The notes below the pieces were generated by a model. The model was not told where the DNA came from. It ran no database searches and worked only from the letters and a program-made list of their open reading frames with translations. Of a stretch of 64,000 nt of DNA, positions 20,173 through 32,982 are shown in pieces. The DNA lies in NCBI RefSeq assembly GCF_025370935.1, contig NC_133495.1, forward strand, positions 4,678,488 to 4,742,487, read 5' to 3'. This stretch comes from Choristoneura fumiferana. Its lineage: Eukaryota > Arthropoda > Insecta > Lepidoptera > Tortricidae. The stretch's first letter is position 1, and every line of letters starts with the position of its first letter. The position numbers were made by a program, and so were the translations under genes.

Positions 20173-23100
20173 ATCGGTTTTAATCGCTTGTAGATTTTTT
20201 TTTTGAGGTTGACAGCTTTACGGTTAGTGCCGCAGTAGTACTTGTTTGTAGTACTTATCAGCGATACTTAATTTTGTTTTGAAGTTTACAATGCCGCTTC
20301 GATTATGTTGTAATGGTGCCACGTTGAAAGCTCGAAGAGGTCTAGTAGTTTGGTGAAACAATTTTAGTATGACTCAAGGGTCTTACTAAAATGGTATTCG
20401 TTGGACTTCAGTGAAACGACACTTGGACAACCAGTCCAAGTTATCAAGACCGTTTGGTCCTTTCATACCGTGATTTACCAATAGTGCGATTTAAGCTTGT
20501 AAAGACAATCTGATAATGATTGCTCAATATTCAATGTAGCGTAGATGTCAGTTTTATTTAAGTCCTGAGCCAAATTGTCCATTAGTACATGCCCGTTTCA
20601 TATAAAAGTTACGGAACGCTGCATTCATATAATATTATTCATACAATCTTCAGTTCTAAGTGTTACGTATATCTATTGACATATCATCGGCATTGTTGAG
20701 CTTCAAATTATTATGTCGTGTTTCAAATTCGAAATTATAACTATTTGTGAAAAATCATAAAGCTTTCGTTTGAACTTTTTAGCTCAATTTTAGGTGCAAC
20801 TTGTTTTTCGAAAATTACATATACATTTAAAACCGATTGATAATATTGTTTGTGATATTATTGCCAATAAATTTACCTAACTCGTGGTTATAAATAAAAA
20901 TAAGTGCATCATCGCATCAGCACATTCCTTACGATTGCACCTATCGCGTAAGTTTTGTAATTATTTTCATACAAATTTTATATTTTTGGTGTAATTTTGC
21001 AGGTTTTATACTGAGCCATAAGTATAGTTGTCGGTAAAGTGAATTGCACTACAATCCATCGGGTAAAATATGCAATGGCAGCTTGACGACACAAAATTGT
21101 CAACAGCGCCATCTATCCGTGAAATAGTGTTAACTGACAACGTTGTACGCATAAGATAATTGAATTAAATCTTCCAAGTAACAATAAATAGTGGAATTTT
21201 AATGGGTCGAGTGTTAATTTTAAAACGACGTATTACTTACTACGAGTATATAATGTGTATATTTACGTTTATTAAGGTGCCGTTTGTCACAAGTTATTGT
21301 AAACTGCATTTAATTACTTAATTTAAAAACATTATTGAAAGAAACAAGAATTTAAAACGTCATGTTTGATCGATCAAGGCACGTTATAACAACTAGATGG
21401 CGCTACGATCTAGTCTTTGAAGTACGATGGTTGCTTCTACTCAAAGTAGTTTTACATCTTATATCTAGATGGCGTTGTATTACAACGTTAGAAATTGTAA
21501 AGCTTGCGCTCTTGTTTCTTTCTTCAATGCCTCCTAGACAGTATTTTAACAGGAATTGAGACGATTTATTTGTAAAAATGTACAAACCGAATTGATTCAT
21601 AATTTTATTATAATTTTTTATCCAAAGTTCTTGTTGTAAGTTTAGATCTCAGACGGCGAGCGTTGTTCGTTGAATTGATTAGTTTTGTAATTATCGAGAG
21701 CAGAATTTATTTATTAATCAACTTATTCGGTTTATATGTAAAAGTTGTTTTTCCTAATGTGTTAAGAGTTAAGCAGGATGTCATTCCAAAGTGTATTTAA
21801 ATAGGCGGGTTAAGGAGCCAACTGTCTTGGCGTCGAGATAAACCTACGAAATGTGAATATGTTGCCATGTATACAGTTTCAAAAAAGTGAGGGTGTGGAC
21901 GTCGCACGCGCCGCCCTTTGCCTTTTTTGACACATGTATTAAGAGTTTTCAACTGAACTGAGAACCAGGGTAAGCATGAGGTGCGGGGAGGCAAACACAT
22001 ACTACATAATAATTGACAGCTGTCTTCGAAATAATCTGGAGATTGCCTGGTTAGTTTGTATGAACGCCCCTGTGAAGGTTTCTCTTCTGAAGTTTTTGCC
22101 CAAAATGTACTTGTATACTTTGTGTCCCAATGCTGGGAAATGACCTCTCTCTCTCTCTCTCTTGCTCCGGTCTTGCCTATCAAACGCGAACCCGCGCCAT
22201 CACGCGTCATAAGTAGAGACTTGACTCTGCTGATAATCTAGATAGGTTATACCTCCATCTCTGCTTTTGTCTGGCTCGCTCCATCCCTAATCCATCGTTA
22301 GGGGCTCGATAATCGTGTGGTAACTTTGGTCCAACATTTTGGGTTCTAATTCAAAATATTTATGTTTCTTTATTTTCACATTTGCACCTTCCCACACCTC
22401 GCCTATCCCTCTCCAGTTGAGTTGTACGCTTCAGGCAGCATTATACAATACAATGTTTTATTGGCCAGACGGCGTTTAGTGCGGGCAAAACCTTTACATA
22501 CCGCTAGAGATTATTTACGAATGTCTTATAGACGTAAACTGGTTTTCTTTTATGCATTAAAACTGAATAAAGGACAAGTCAAATACAGTGGTTTAGTTTT
22601 TTTTTATTTCCCTGTACTTAGCAGCGTTATGTACACTAATACGATCGGTAAATTTTGTGCGTTCGTGTATTTAGGGAGATATTACTTGCGTTAATTTTAG
22701 CTTTTGTAGATATGTAAGTGTTTATAGAAGCGATTACTCGATAAATTTATAGTTTGGCAGCTGCAAAAAAGTGAGTATATTATTACGGAAACCGGACAAA
22801 AGGAAAAACCGCGAAATATGTTTTCAATTATTAAAATTAGTACCACTTGCAGTCATTTTCAGCAGGCTGAAATCTGATTTCAGGCCGTTCTGGAGAAAGG
22901 CCTAAAAATAACGATAAACCAAAAATTCCTCCAAGTTAGTACTATTTTCAGCAAACTGAAACACCCTTTATTAGAACTTTATAAAATAAAACAGTATAAC
23001 AAATCAAATTTACATTTTATTAACAAAAATACAAAGTAAGATCTCGATGAAAAGTTATTTATTGTTAAGTGACACTGAAGATAGCCTTGCACGGACATTT

Positions 23101-23800
23101 ATGTACAAAGTTTGGAAGATTTTAAACGTAAACAGTCGTTAAATCTAAATCTCGGGTATATTCGCCTCTTTCATACAGTAGAATAAGAAAGAGATAGGTG
23201 ATACTGATATATATCTTGGCGAATTCGTGACAGCCATCAATATAAATATACGACGCAAGTGATTCATGAGAAGTCATTTGGTATTTGTAAGACACTTTGT
23301 TTCTGTATGAGTGTGTAAGGAAATAAAGCGTTAAAAAAATGAGGGTATTTAATTCGAGCTCTATAGGTCACGTGTTTATTTTAGGTACCTATAAGAAATT
23401 TATGACAAATAATACATTTTGAGAAACATTACATCATGACTTTCAACAATCATTACTATTACCTATAAGCTGATATCGACCCCTTACAAACGCTGCAAGT
23501 TAAATAAAAGCCTGTAACAATACCACTCCTTGCAGTCGGGTAAAAAGACGACAATGACTCGTGTGCACTTGCATTATCAACATATGCAATAACTAAGCTG
23601 AGTACAACTGGTTATGCTAACATTTTAAAAATGTCATGTAACAACCTACTTAAGGGAACTTAAGAAAAATGGTTCCTAATACTACTTCGAAGGTATGAGA
23701 TCTCCTACATCAACTCCAGCGGCTCGACAACAGTACGCGTAACTTGGCGACGCAGCGAGCGTGTTTCTATCCATTGGCTGCTGCCAGGTAACCACTGTGG
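20173..23800. other. FAK 3' UTR and AT-rich spacer without a supported gene
   Basis: No coding frame with family resemblance is seen. Small features are a hairpin near 20372-20406 (ATTTTAGTA and TACTAAAAT arms), a CT microsatellite near 22145-22163, and AATAAA motifs at 20866 and 23322. Open frames near 21362, 21797 and 22362 have no recognisable protein content. Confidence 0.5.
20866..20871 (+). terminator. Fak: Candidate FAK polyadenylation signal (AATAAA)
   Basis: First AATAAA after the FAK stop, about 695 bases downstream, in AT-rich sequence. A further AATAAA at 23322-23327 could serve a longer 3' UTR. The choice cannot be made without transcript ends. Confidence 0.4.
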
Positions 23801-23810
23801 TATAGTATCA

Positions 23811-24145
23811 TTTCGTCTAAAAAAGAAGCTGGTCTGAAAAGCAGCTTCTTTTTAAACCAGTTGCTCTTAGACCAGCTGCTATTTTAGACGAAATGGTACT
23901 AACCCACCACTACACAGAGCATCGCGACTGCACAATGAACAAAAAAATGCTCGTTTATGCCGCGTATCCATTAGAGCAGCCTCAGGCCGAGCACCGCGAG
24001 CCGAGCCATATTTTGTCGGTTTTTTGGCCGTGCTCAAAGGAGCCTCAGTCTGAGCCGTGCCTTTGGCAGCGTCTCCACTTGCGCGGCCTCGGAGCGAGGC
24101 AGCCGCTCGGCCCGAGGCTGCCTCTAGTGGATACGCGGCTATAGC
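23811..24145. mobile_element. Two adjacent fold-back MITEs
   Basis: 23811-23896: ATCATTTCGTCTAAAA and its inverse ATTTTAGACGAAATGGTA, with AGAAGCTGGTCTGAAAAGCA inside. 23958-24145: GCCGCGTATCCATTAGAGCA then GCCTCAGGCCGAGC, matched inversely by GCTCGGCCCGAGGC then TGGATACGCGGC. Confidence 0.7.
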
Positions 24146-24239
24146 CGCAAGTCGCGCGTTGTAGAGGCCGGGATTAAAAAAACGAACCTCTGCCCCATTT
24201 CTTACATTGTTTAATAAATACAAAGAGTTTATGTGACGC

Positions 24240-27045
24240 AATTAAATTTATAATAATATATTAAAAAATTTGATCGACGGCGTCGAAGTACTATTTGCAT
24301 ATCAGCTGATTTTATTCTAATAAAATTTCAACATAAAATAAAATGACTTCAACTTTCAACTAGAAATTTGGGTGTGATCCATTCTCAATGAGGTTTTCGA
24401 AATTTACTCCAATAAAATATCGTCGATGATACTGCAATGCCGCGTAGCCAACAATAATGGCAAATGCCGCGTATCTGACACTGAGACAAATGCAGGAGAG
24501 CGTTAAAATTAAATATCTTTTGTGTTTATACCTACCAGCCGCAAAATCTTAAATTTGCTACTTTTGTAGGTTTCGCGACGTTAGCCGTTGTAAAGTGAAC
24601 AGTATTACAGCAGCTAAGGATGCTATAGTAATGTCTATCAGCAGGATTGGACTTACTTGTATTACAAGTACAATTAAATCTGGATAACTGAGAACTCAAC
24701 GGACCAGCAAGTTGGTATTTTACTTACACCGTATCACAGAGATCCAAGTACAAATTCTTTGCAATGTGTAGCATATTTTTAAGCAGTTTTACTTTTAACG
24801 TAGTTCTCATCTCAGACTAGCAAAGGTGAGATGAGGCAGTTGTCCCACCACCCGCGATCAGCAAGAAGCGTCTACTCGCTTTTCTAACAAAACGTACGCT
24901 GTAGGTATATTGTTTTAAACTTTCCGGTTCTCAGTTAACTATAAACCACGGAATTTTGTTACTTTTTGCATTGCTGTGGCCGTGGTCACGAATGCACTCT
25001 ACAAGTTACGAAGACATGTAATTAGATTAAAAAGCATTTAATTCTTTTATATTTATTCCCATGCGTGGTAGTAATTAAGTACGTCATAGTTCTCGGCGGC
25101 AGCAAAAAAAGTTAAAATTCAACTAGGTATTCATTTATCATTTGTACCAGTGGCGTGAACATTTTCGTTAGGCAACCCGGAACAAAAAACATGAGTGTTA
25201 CACCCACAGTTAGTGTACAAAATACTTGCCGCAATTGTCACCATAGTCGTTATCGACGCTATGTATAAAACTTACGCAACCTGGGCTCAGAGGGAATTAC
25301 TTAATTTATCAATGAAAAAAATTACAGCATTACAATAAATTGGTAAAAATTTCATTTTTAATACAAGCTTTTTTTGCTGACTGTACTTGCATTGTCACCC
25401 AAACTACATTTGCATAACCCATTCGAACCCAGCCGATACGATCGTGCGGGTTGATTACATTTGAATTTGATATGGATTGTACATAAGGTCCACTGTCGTA
25501 ACTCTTACATTTGAATTTGAACTTGACATGTATTGTACCATCAGCCAAATATATGGTCTACCACCCTAAAGTCGATAATCGTTTGCATATCATAAATCAA
25601 CAAAGCCAATAATAGACGTGTCTGTCAACTTGAAAGTTCGACTTTAGCGACATATTCATTTGATAGGAACTTGTTTAAAAATTGATAGACCACTTATTTG
25701 GCTGATGGTACATAAACATAAAGTCCACTGTCGTAACTCTTCAGAGTTTTTTCTTCGGCCGAGTTCGAAAGACCCAAATTTCAAGTCGATGCCATTAACC
25801 GTTGAAGAGTTCCGTCGTGCGGAGACGATTCTGGCCAGACTACCGGGATGTCACTACCAGATTATTGTATTGTCACGCAAGTTACATAAGCATGTGTAAA
25901 TTCAAAACAATCCGACTACTGGAAGTTGGTCGAATTTAACTTGCAAGATTTGATGATTACAGTACAGACAAACATCGGGACATGTGAAACTAAATAAAAG
26001 CTTGTAAAAAAACAAAGCGCTGTAAAATTTCTTTCGAAGCTCAAACTATACAAACAAAAAAATCAAGAAGCAAGTTGTTAATGCGCCACGCCACTGTCTT
26101 GTATACCTATATTTGACATAAAAATAGTTTGATAGCTTCATTCTCGTCGGGGGTAGGACAGTTGCCTAAAGGTGGCTTTCAGAAGCCTTAGTGACGTTAG
26201 TATTGCCGAGTGACGATTCGATAGAGCGATAGATCAATGTATACTAGTCAAAAGAAAATACGGACTACCGACTTGAGTTTCAATGGTAAAATAAAATCAA
26301 AATTACATTTGCATTTTTATCTGAGTACATTTAATTGAATGAAAAGTATTTGTATTGTGTTATGTTGCATTAATAAAACCATTTTTAGACAAGGATTGAC
26401 AGAATTATATAAGTATTTTCAATTTACCAATGAAACTCGCATTTTCTTTTGGGTGGTATAGTATATAAATGTATGGAGCGCTTTTAAAATGTAGTGACAC
26501 CAATGTCAGCGACGTGGCGGTTGTGACGTGATCACATGACTTCACATAACTAACAATAAGTGGAATAGATAATGTAATCATGTGTATTTCCTTTCACAAT
26601 CGATTTCACTGTCAGCGAGCGCACAGTATCAAATAAAATAAAAAATCGAAAATAAAAAGTTTTCACAGGTTTTAGCAGTTTACGGTACCCACCAATGAAA
26701 AGTTGTTTTTGAACCACCATCTTTGCCATAATCCATTTTTTTGAGCAGTCAATATTGTTACACTAGCCGACGATGTTAACTATTGAGTAAAACCTTACAA
26801 GCCCTGTAGTGTCCCCTCACTCTTTGGCCAGAAGCTGGGTACGCCCTTGGAGTTGGGTTAATATATACTGAGCGGCAAAAAATCTGGCCCTCAAATGTAT
26901 GCAGAATCGGTAATTTTGTATCAAGGGTGGGCCAAATTTTTGAGTGAACTACATTATTTGAAGGGTCAATAGATTGTTTCAAACTAGTGACGCTATGGGT
27001 TAGCTGTATAGTCGCGTTTTTTGCTCGCGTGACATATCTATTCCT
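24240..27045. other. Spacer between FAK and Elongin C; two MITEs, no gene seen
   Basis: AT-rich sequence. 25538-25710 is bounded by TACCATCAGCCAAATA and the inverse TATTTGGCTGATGGTA, with CTAAAGTCGA and TCGACTTTAG inside. 26865-26955 has ACTGAGCGGCAAAAAATCTG then GCCCTCAAATGTATGC, a MITE end also seen at 40348-40443. Two GTCCACTGTCGTAACTCTT blocks lie at 25490 and 25722. The rest shows nothing I can name. Confidence 0.5.
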
Positions 27046-27051
27046 TTTAAT
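27046..27051 (-). terminator. EloC: Candidate Elongin C poly(A) signal (ATTAAA)
   Basis: Minus-strand ATTAAA 70 bases after the stop. It is the variant form of the signal and only weakly supported. Confidence 0.3.
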
Positions 27052-27120
27052 TTTAGTTTTGTGAATAACTTATACACTCTGTAGCAATCACAATCGCGGT
27101 GGTGCTTTGCTCCAAACAGC

Positions 27121-29161
27121 CTAACAATCCAAGAAGTTAGCAGCCATAAGCAGTTCAAGGGCTATTTCTGGGGCGATGGGGAACTCTGGTATTTCCGTGG
27201 ACGAGTTGGTATAACGCACCTTGTATGTGAAGTACATGCATACTTTCTGGAGTACATGGGATCTGTGGACAAAGGTTTGTAGTTTTTAGGTATTGTGTAC
27301 ATTATCTTAATAATCCTACTAACATTATAAATGTGAAAGTTTGTGAGTATGCATGGGTGTGTGTGTGTGTGTGTATTTTTTGATATCTCAAAGTAGTTGG
27401 TATGTAGATAGCTGGGCGTCTAGAATAAATAACACAAAATCTACTTTTTATTCTGATACAAGCTTTTGCCCGCGGCTTCGCGCCCGCGTGGTGTTCAGTT
27501 ATCGCGTGCTAATTGTGCATTTTTCCGGGATTAAAAGTAGCCTATGTCACTTTCTGGCCCATAAACTCTATGCCAAAAATCACGTCGATCCGTCGCTCCG
27601 ATTTGACGTGTAAGACGGACAAACATACAAACACACACACACACACACACACACTTTCGCATTTATACTAATATTAATATTAATAAAGTATGGATTTGTA
27701 TGAGATCAGGATAAAATCTTGAAGTCTTCACTGCTAAGATTTCAAATAGGAAATTTGGTTCAGGTGATAGGTATCAGTTGCTTGCAACTTCATGCCTGAT
27801 AATTTGTACTAATAATGATCATAATAAGGTCTCCTTACGGAATCTCCCTAAAGTTGACCTCATTGGCTTCATTCTCTGCAAACTGTCCAGGCCCACTCAG
27901 CATAGCCTTGATTGTGCCCGATGTGAGGGCATGCTCCCTCTTCACAATAAACTCGTGGCCGTCAGAAGAAACCAGCTTGACATACATGGCATCAGGCCCC
28001 TCGCAGCCGCCATATACCTTCTCTTCTGGGACTGCAACACCGCCAGCTGAAGTAGTTGAACCAACAGCTGGAAGAAAAGAGATTACAATATAAGTAAACT
28101 AGCTCTTATTGTATTTGCTACTTTCTTTGCGTCTCCAAACATAGCATTGGCTGATGAGAGTCCAGAGGTTTAGGCTGTGCATTGGCTGTCAGTCTCTAAG
28201 TCACATAATTATTTATTTTAGCCTTGTGTGGCCCAATGTGCAATAGAATGTACACAATAAGTGTAAGGGAATTAGGAACTTATGACCATGTAACAAAGTA
28301 AAAATTCTTTTTCACTTCTCATGCTTATCAAGTTCATGTTTATGCTGGATCTAGGCGACATAAAATGACTTTTTATGCACTAGTGCATAAAGTAGAATCT
28401 TTGTCTAAGACCAAGGTAATCAGGTGTCAACAGCCACAAACAAAAAATAATTTCTAATTTATTTAAATTTAATTAGTAAGTATGGGAAATACTAACTCAT
28501 ATTAACTTATTATTACTACACATTCATAGTAAAAAATAGCAAGGACAGAAAATTTAAGAAAAGATTTGGATGCCAAGGACAAGGGCTCCCATGTTTTCTC
28601 ATACTCCACCTGACCTAGTAATGGTAAAGACATATACCTCACTCTACAGTTTTGAAATTGTTGTTTCTTATTTACTTAGTGATCAAATATGTTTTATTCT
28701 AAACATAGTAATACATTTCAGGAAGATACAGGTACATCCAAAAAACTCGCAGCAAAATGCTTATATCTTGAGATACCTGACTACATCAATCAGCTATCAC
28801 TACACTTGGACTTTGGACACAGCCTTACAGTACAGCTACTGAATCATTAGTATGGCTTATGCATTATAGTCGCAAATTTGTATACTGTTATAAAATTATC
28901 CTATGTTCTGTTATTTTCATGTGTTTTATGTACAGTAAAGAGTTTAACAATACAATACACTTATCGATTAACAGAGTATTCCCTGAAATAGCCCCCTCGC
29001 AAAACATGAATTTGGCGCAACATTGGAAATGGAGCAGTGGCTGTCTAGCGGCAAGGCCTGGTCTTACCTGAGCCAGCAGCGATGCTGCCGGAGCGCTGTT
29101 CCTCAGCTACGCTTGTGGCCGAAGCCGCGGCAGGCGAGGCGGGAACATTTTGGTCAGACAT
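27121..29161 (-). CDS. EloC: Elongin C, three coding exons, 154 aa
   Basis: Elongin C is the small Skp1-like BTB-fold adaptor that, with Elongin B, links BC-box proteins (VHL, SOCS, Elongin A) to Cullin 2/5 ubiquitin ligases; it also serves the Elongin transcription factor. Exons on the minus strand: 29161-29068, 28067-27839, 27262-27121; 465 nt, phase-consistent. The core from YGGCEGPDAMYVKL (about residue 50) through GHEFIVKREHALTSGTIKAM, GPGQFAENEANEVNFREIP, VCMYFTYKVRYTNSSTEIPE and LLMAANFLDC at the end is almost identical to the 112-residue human protein. The N-terminus adds about 40 Ala/Ser/Gly-rich residues not present in human. The ATG at 29161 opens exon 1. Divergent to the zinc-finger gene starting 2.35 kb away. 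Confidence 0.96.
27305..27690. mobile_element. Helitron-like repeat with GT and CA microsatellites, Elongin C intron 2
   Basis: Starts TCCTACTAACATTATAAATG then GTGAAAGTTTGTGAGTATG, has a GT run at 27358-27375, TTTTGCCCGCGGCTTCGCGC, AAAAGTAGCCTATGTCAC, a CA run at 27632-27655, and ends TTTCGCATTTATACTAATAT. The layout is that of a common lepidopteran non-autonomous repeat. Confidence 0.7.
28305..28445. mobile_element. Interspersed repeat, TCATGCTCGTAAA family, copy 2
   Basis: Same conserved blocks as 15925-16055; lies in Elongin C intron 1. Confidence 0.65.
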
Positions 29162-31515
29162 AGCTCCTACACAAATAAGAAAAATTCGTAAACAAACGTG
29201 GAAGACGCAAGAAAATTAGAACACAAATAATCTGCGCCGAACAAGTTTAGCTTTATTCAAACACTGAAGACCTTCGAAAGAAATGGCTCCACCAGCTACA
29301 AAATATTTTGGAACGTGACTCGCGAGTTTATTTCCGGGATAGCCTACATATTTAATGTTCTCACTTACCTATTGATATTGACTTTGTAGTTATAAAAATA
29401 AATTACTGTTCTAAATGAAGAAACTGTTTGATTAATAAATATAATTAAATAATAGCCAGAAGTGATCAGGTTATTTTCAACTATTTGACAGCTGCTAGCT
29501 AGCTTTCTTTCAAATCATAGCCAACATAGAACTTACGTAGATTTTTTTTTATAGAATATTATCAAACTTTTCCTTCTCATGTCACTATCTGACACCATAT
29601 AGAAATATCATTTTCACTACTCATGCTCGTAAAGTTCGTGTTTATGCTGGGTCTAGGCGACATAAAATGACTTTTTATGCTCTAGTGCATAAATTAAAAT
29701 CTTCGTCTAAGACCAAGGCAATCAGGTGTAAACAGCCATAAACAAAGAAGAATCTAAGTACTAATTTTTTAAAATAAATTTTAATTTATATAAAATTAAA
29801 AATCAATCAAAATTGATCAATAAAACTAAACATTTATAATTATAGTAATAAAAAGTTAACAATAAAAGGTAGGTACATTGTAAGTGAACAATTGTTTCCA
29901 CTGTTGCTATTTCATTTCCTCGCCATCGAAGTGAAAAGTAGTGTAAAACTCGAGCATTAAACCCATTTTCCCTTCGACGTGTCTATCCACCCTCGCCGTA
30001 CCAGCTCGGGTGGCTATATGAACGTCTTGGGTAAAATGGCTCGTTTTATGCTCTTGTTGTACAATCTACTATTTCTATCAAACGAATTCAATGTGAGAAA
30101 CATGAGAAGTTCTTGAGAGCATACTTCCCAGGTGGTCCCATTGTCACCTAGTCAGGATCTAATGACGGATCCTAGGGAAATCGACGAGCGACGACAACCT
30201 TCAAAATTTTATAAGCACTCACTCCATTAGCGATTTAGGCACTTTTAACCAAGTCAAGCTTTGCATTCAGATAGTACCTACCTATCATTTGGTGAACTGG
30301 AGGCCAATGGAACTTGTCAAAGCTAAATTAAATAATGCTCGCGCATCTATAAATAATAATGATTAATTTATAAATAAGCGACTTAAAAGCTTTAAGTTAA
30401 TAATTCTTTCGAACTGTTCTGATGCTGAAGCTAGAAGGCAGGCAACGGAACTCTGTTATAAAGCAATGTAACTAAGCCGTGATTGGGCTTAATGGAATCG
30501 TTCTAAGATGTACTTTGTTTGGCTACAAATCACTAAAAAGTGAGAAATAAAAAAATAACAAAAAAGTAAAATGGTAAAAAAAATTAAACCGACTACAACC
30601 CTTGAATTTTTTTTTCTTCTAGTTTGAAGTCGGCGCCTCTTTTTTCTTGACATAGAAGTATGAAATTTTATAAAGAGTAAGGCAAGTAAACGAAAAAAAA
30701 AATATACTTAACAAAAAATTAAACTGTAATCACAAAAAACCATGTAAATAATTTTCTGCCAGTCTGCAGTGGGTGCCTCGGCACAAGTCAGCAGTCTACC
30801 TCGCCGACAAACTATATATTGGGATTCAAGCACTCCTGCTGGCTCGTGCTGAGGCTCTGACTTGAAAGAAGTTGAAAAAAAATTTCAAGGTTTTTGTAGT
30901 CGGTTCCATTTTTACTGTATATATTTTTTTAAGTTGGTTTTACTTTTTTTAAAGTTTATATACCGTCGATACTTATTTGGGGTCGGATAGTGTGAAAACA
31001 TTCTAAAAGTGAATTCCTGTAATCTTCGTCTTGATCTTCGTTGAGCAGCCAGCATGTTCAGTGAATTTTTATTGCTCATCACCAAAATCATCACCATCAT
31101 CCTTATTTATCTTTCACCGTGCTATCACTCATCACTGGCTGAACCATAAATCCCGCGGACTTTTTTTGACATGGCTCTATGGCTTCATTATTTTGACATT
31201 TCGATGTCAAGCGCTACGTATTTCTTTGGAAAAGTCCTTTTTTCAATCTTTTTCCATAATTTCTCTACTTTCTTCACTCGAATAAAAGCGTAGTGAGTCG
31301 AGCAAGAGAAACGGTCAAGTGAAAATCGTTAATAGGACCCAAGAAGACGTCCATAGCCATGTGACACGAATACGAAAAAGGGCTTCCATACCGTCAATGT
31401 GACAGAGATGTTTTCTGCCATCACGACGAGCGAGCGCCACCGCGGAGCCGAGGCGGCCACGACGCGAGCTACCCGGACAGCGATATAGGGCAAGCGCGTC
31501 AAAAATGTGCGCGAG
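29162..31515. promoter_or_regulatory. Divergent intergenic region, Elongin C and PLAG-like gene
   Basis: This 2.35-kb stretch must hold both promoters unless distant first exons exist. It contains repeats at 29618-29755 (copy 3 of the TCATGCTCGTAAA family), 29889-30080 (also at 47380-47570) and 30589-30912 (ends TAAACCGACTACAA and TTGTAGTCGGTTCC). GC content rises sharply from about 31430, continuous with the GC-rich start of the zinc-finger gene. No TATA box or initiator was assigned. Confidence 0.45.
29889..30080. mobile_element. Interspersed repeat shared with 47380-47570
   Basis: GTTGCTATTTCATTTCCTCG, CCATCGAAGTGAAAAG, ATGAACGTCT-GGGTAAAA and GCTCTTGTTGTACAAT occur in the same order and orientation in both. 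Confidence 0.7.
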
Positions 31516-32982
31516 ATGGCCAGTCCGCCTCCGAACCCTAGAGCAGGCGGGGAGGAGGGCGGCGCAAGAGGCGAGGACGAGGAGCGCCCGCCCGCCCCGG
31601 CGGAGAGCCGCGTAGCGCCGCCGCCCTCGCAGCTGGGCACCAAGCTGTCGTACGTGGCGCTGGGCGCACCCGGCCCCAGCGGCATCAAGCAGTGCTTCCG
31701 CACCGTCAAGGCGGCGCGGCGCGTGCCCACACTGCCGCAACGCCGCGAGGAGCGCGCGCCGCCTGAGCGCGAGCGCCGCACCCGCCGCGACCGCTCCAAG
31801 CGCCACATCTGCGGCACCTGTGACAAACGCTTTTCTAGCCCCGGCAAGCTTAGTCAGCATGTCCTCTCTCACACTGGCGAGCTTCCTTTCTCCTGCGACC
31901 TCTGTGACAAGCGATTCAATTCTAAATTCAAACTCGTCAGACACAATTTGATACACAGTGAGGCTCGCGCTTTCGCTTGTAGTGTCTGTGGTAAAACATT
32001 CAACAGAAAAGATCATTTAACCAACCATGTTAGAGTGCACAATCCTGTTAAGAAGCTATATACATGCGAGAGGCCAGATTGTAGAAAATCATACACATCC
32101 CTGCTTAGTTATAGGAAGCATGCTGCACTGCATTCTGCTGAAGAAGGTAATTTACAGTGTAAAATCTGTGATGAAGTATTTAACACGCGACAAGAGATAG
32201 TTTACCACCTTAAAGTCCACACTGGTAGCCGAACAGTTAAAAATGAGACTGATAAAAAGTTTACATGTGATTATTGCCAACGGCGGTTCTTTACAGCAAA
32301 GGATGTCAGGCGCCACCTCGTAGTACACACGGGGCGCCGGGATTTTTTATGCCCGTACTGTCCGCAGAAGTTTGGAAGAAAGGACCATCTGGTACGACAT
32401 GTAAAGAATGCCCACCCTGAAGAGTCATGGAGATCTGCTGCTGTGGGAACTTCAAGCGAACAGGTGCCCGAAGCCTCCTCGTTTGAAGAGGTTATAGTTT
32501 CCGAGCCTTCATCTTTCTCGGAGTATCCTGCAGAATACATGTGGAAGTCACCTTCACCAAAAGACAGCACACCAGAAGGACCAACAAGAGTGCCTTCATC
32601 TGAAATAATAGTAGAGATCCCGCCTGACTTTGATATTAAGATAGAGCCGGTGGAGATAAAGCTGGAGAGGCCGCAGTCGCCGAGCTGCGAGCTGATGCCT
32701 GTGGAGTTCCCTGTGGTGTTCATGGTGCCCCCGCAGTACCCGGTGCCGCCCGACTTGCCGTATCTCTCGGAGCCGCTGCCAGAGCTGCTGCATCCTGGAG
32801 AGTTGCTGCTGCCAGACCCTGGAGAGGGCCCCTCGGGGTTGTCATCACAGATGCTAGGCATCCTCGATGAGCCTGAGTCGCGGCCAGAGGAGGGTCAGCG
32901 GCAGCGGTTGCCAGCCTTCACGCAGGCCTTCCAGACCGCGCAGAGCCCCAAGCCGCCGCCGCCGCCCCCGCCGCCCCACTAG
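31516..32982 (+). CDS. PLAG-family seven-C2H2 zinc-finger transcription factor, 488 aa
   Basis: Single-exon frame; the ATG at 31516 (GCGAGATGGCC) is the first in-frame Met. Residues 1-96 are Gly/Pro/Arg-rich. Seven C2H2 fingers span about 97-300: HICGTC, FSCDLC, FACSVC, YTCERPDC (four residues between the cysteines), LQCKIC, FTCDYC, FLCPYC. The last two, RRFFTAKDVRRHLVVHTGR and FGRKDHLVRHVKNAH, match PLAG1/PLAGL fingers six and seven closely, and the NRKDHLTNHVRVH of finger three also fits. The family binds GC-rich DNA as activators or repressors of growth genes. Residues 301-488 are Pro/Glu-rich and end in a run of eight prolines then His. A 5' non-coding exon is possible. Assignment to the family is firm; which paralogue is not. 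Confidence 0.9.
   Translation: MASPPPNPRAGGEEGGARGEDEERPPAPAESRVAPPPSQLGTKLSYVALGAPGPSGIKQCFRTVKAARRVPTLPQRREERAPPERERRTRRDRSKRHICGTCDKRFSSPGKLSQHVLSHTGELPFSCDLCDKRFNSKFKLVRHNLIHSEARAFACSVCGKTFNRKDHLTNHVRVHNPVKKLYTCERPDCRKSYTSLLSYRKHAALHSAEEGNLQCKICDEVFNTRQEIVYHLKVHTGSRTVKNETDKKFTCDYCQRRFFTAKDVRRHLVVHTGRRDFLCPYCPQKFGRKDHLVRHVKNAHPEESWRSAAVGTSSEQVPEASSFEEVIVSEPSSFSEYPAEYMWKSPSPKDSTPEGPTRVPSSEIIVEIPPDFDIKIEPVEIKLERPQSPSCELMPVEFPVVFMVPPQYPVPPDLPYLSEPLPELLHPGELLLPDPGEGPSGLSSQMLGILDEPESRPEEGQRQRLPAFTQAFQTAQSPKPPPPPPPPH

Noticed and set aside
21797..22694. Open frames of 110-137 codons in the FAK 3' spacer
   Set aside because: No recognisable domain, no splice pattern and AT-rich random-looking composition.
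31315..32016. 233-codon minus-strand frame opposite the zinc-finger gene
   Set aside because: GC-rich shadow of the C2H2 gene; the plus strand has clear zinc-finger motifs and the minus peptide has none.
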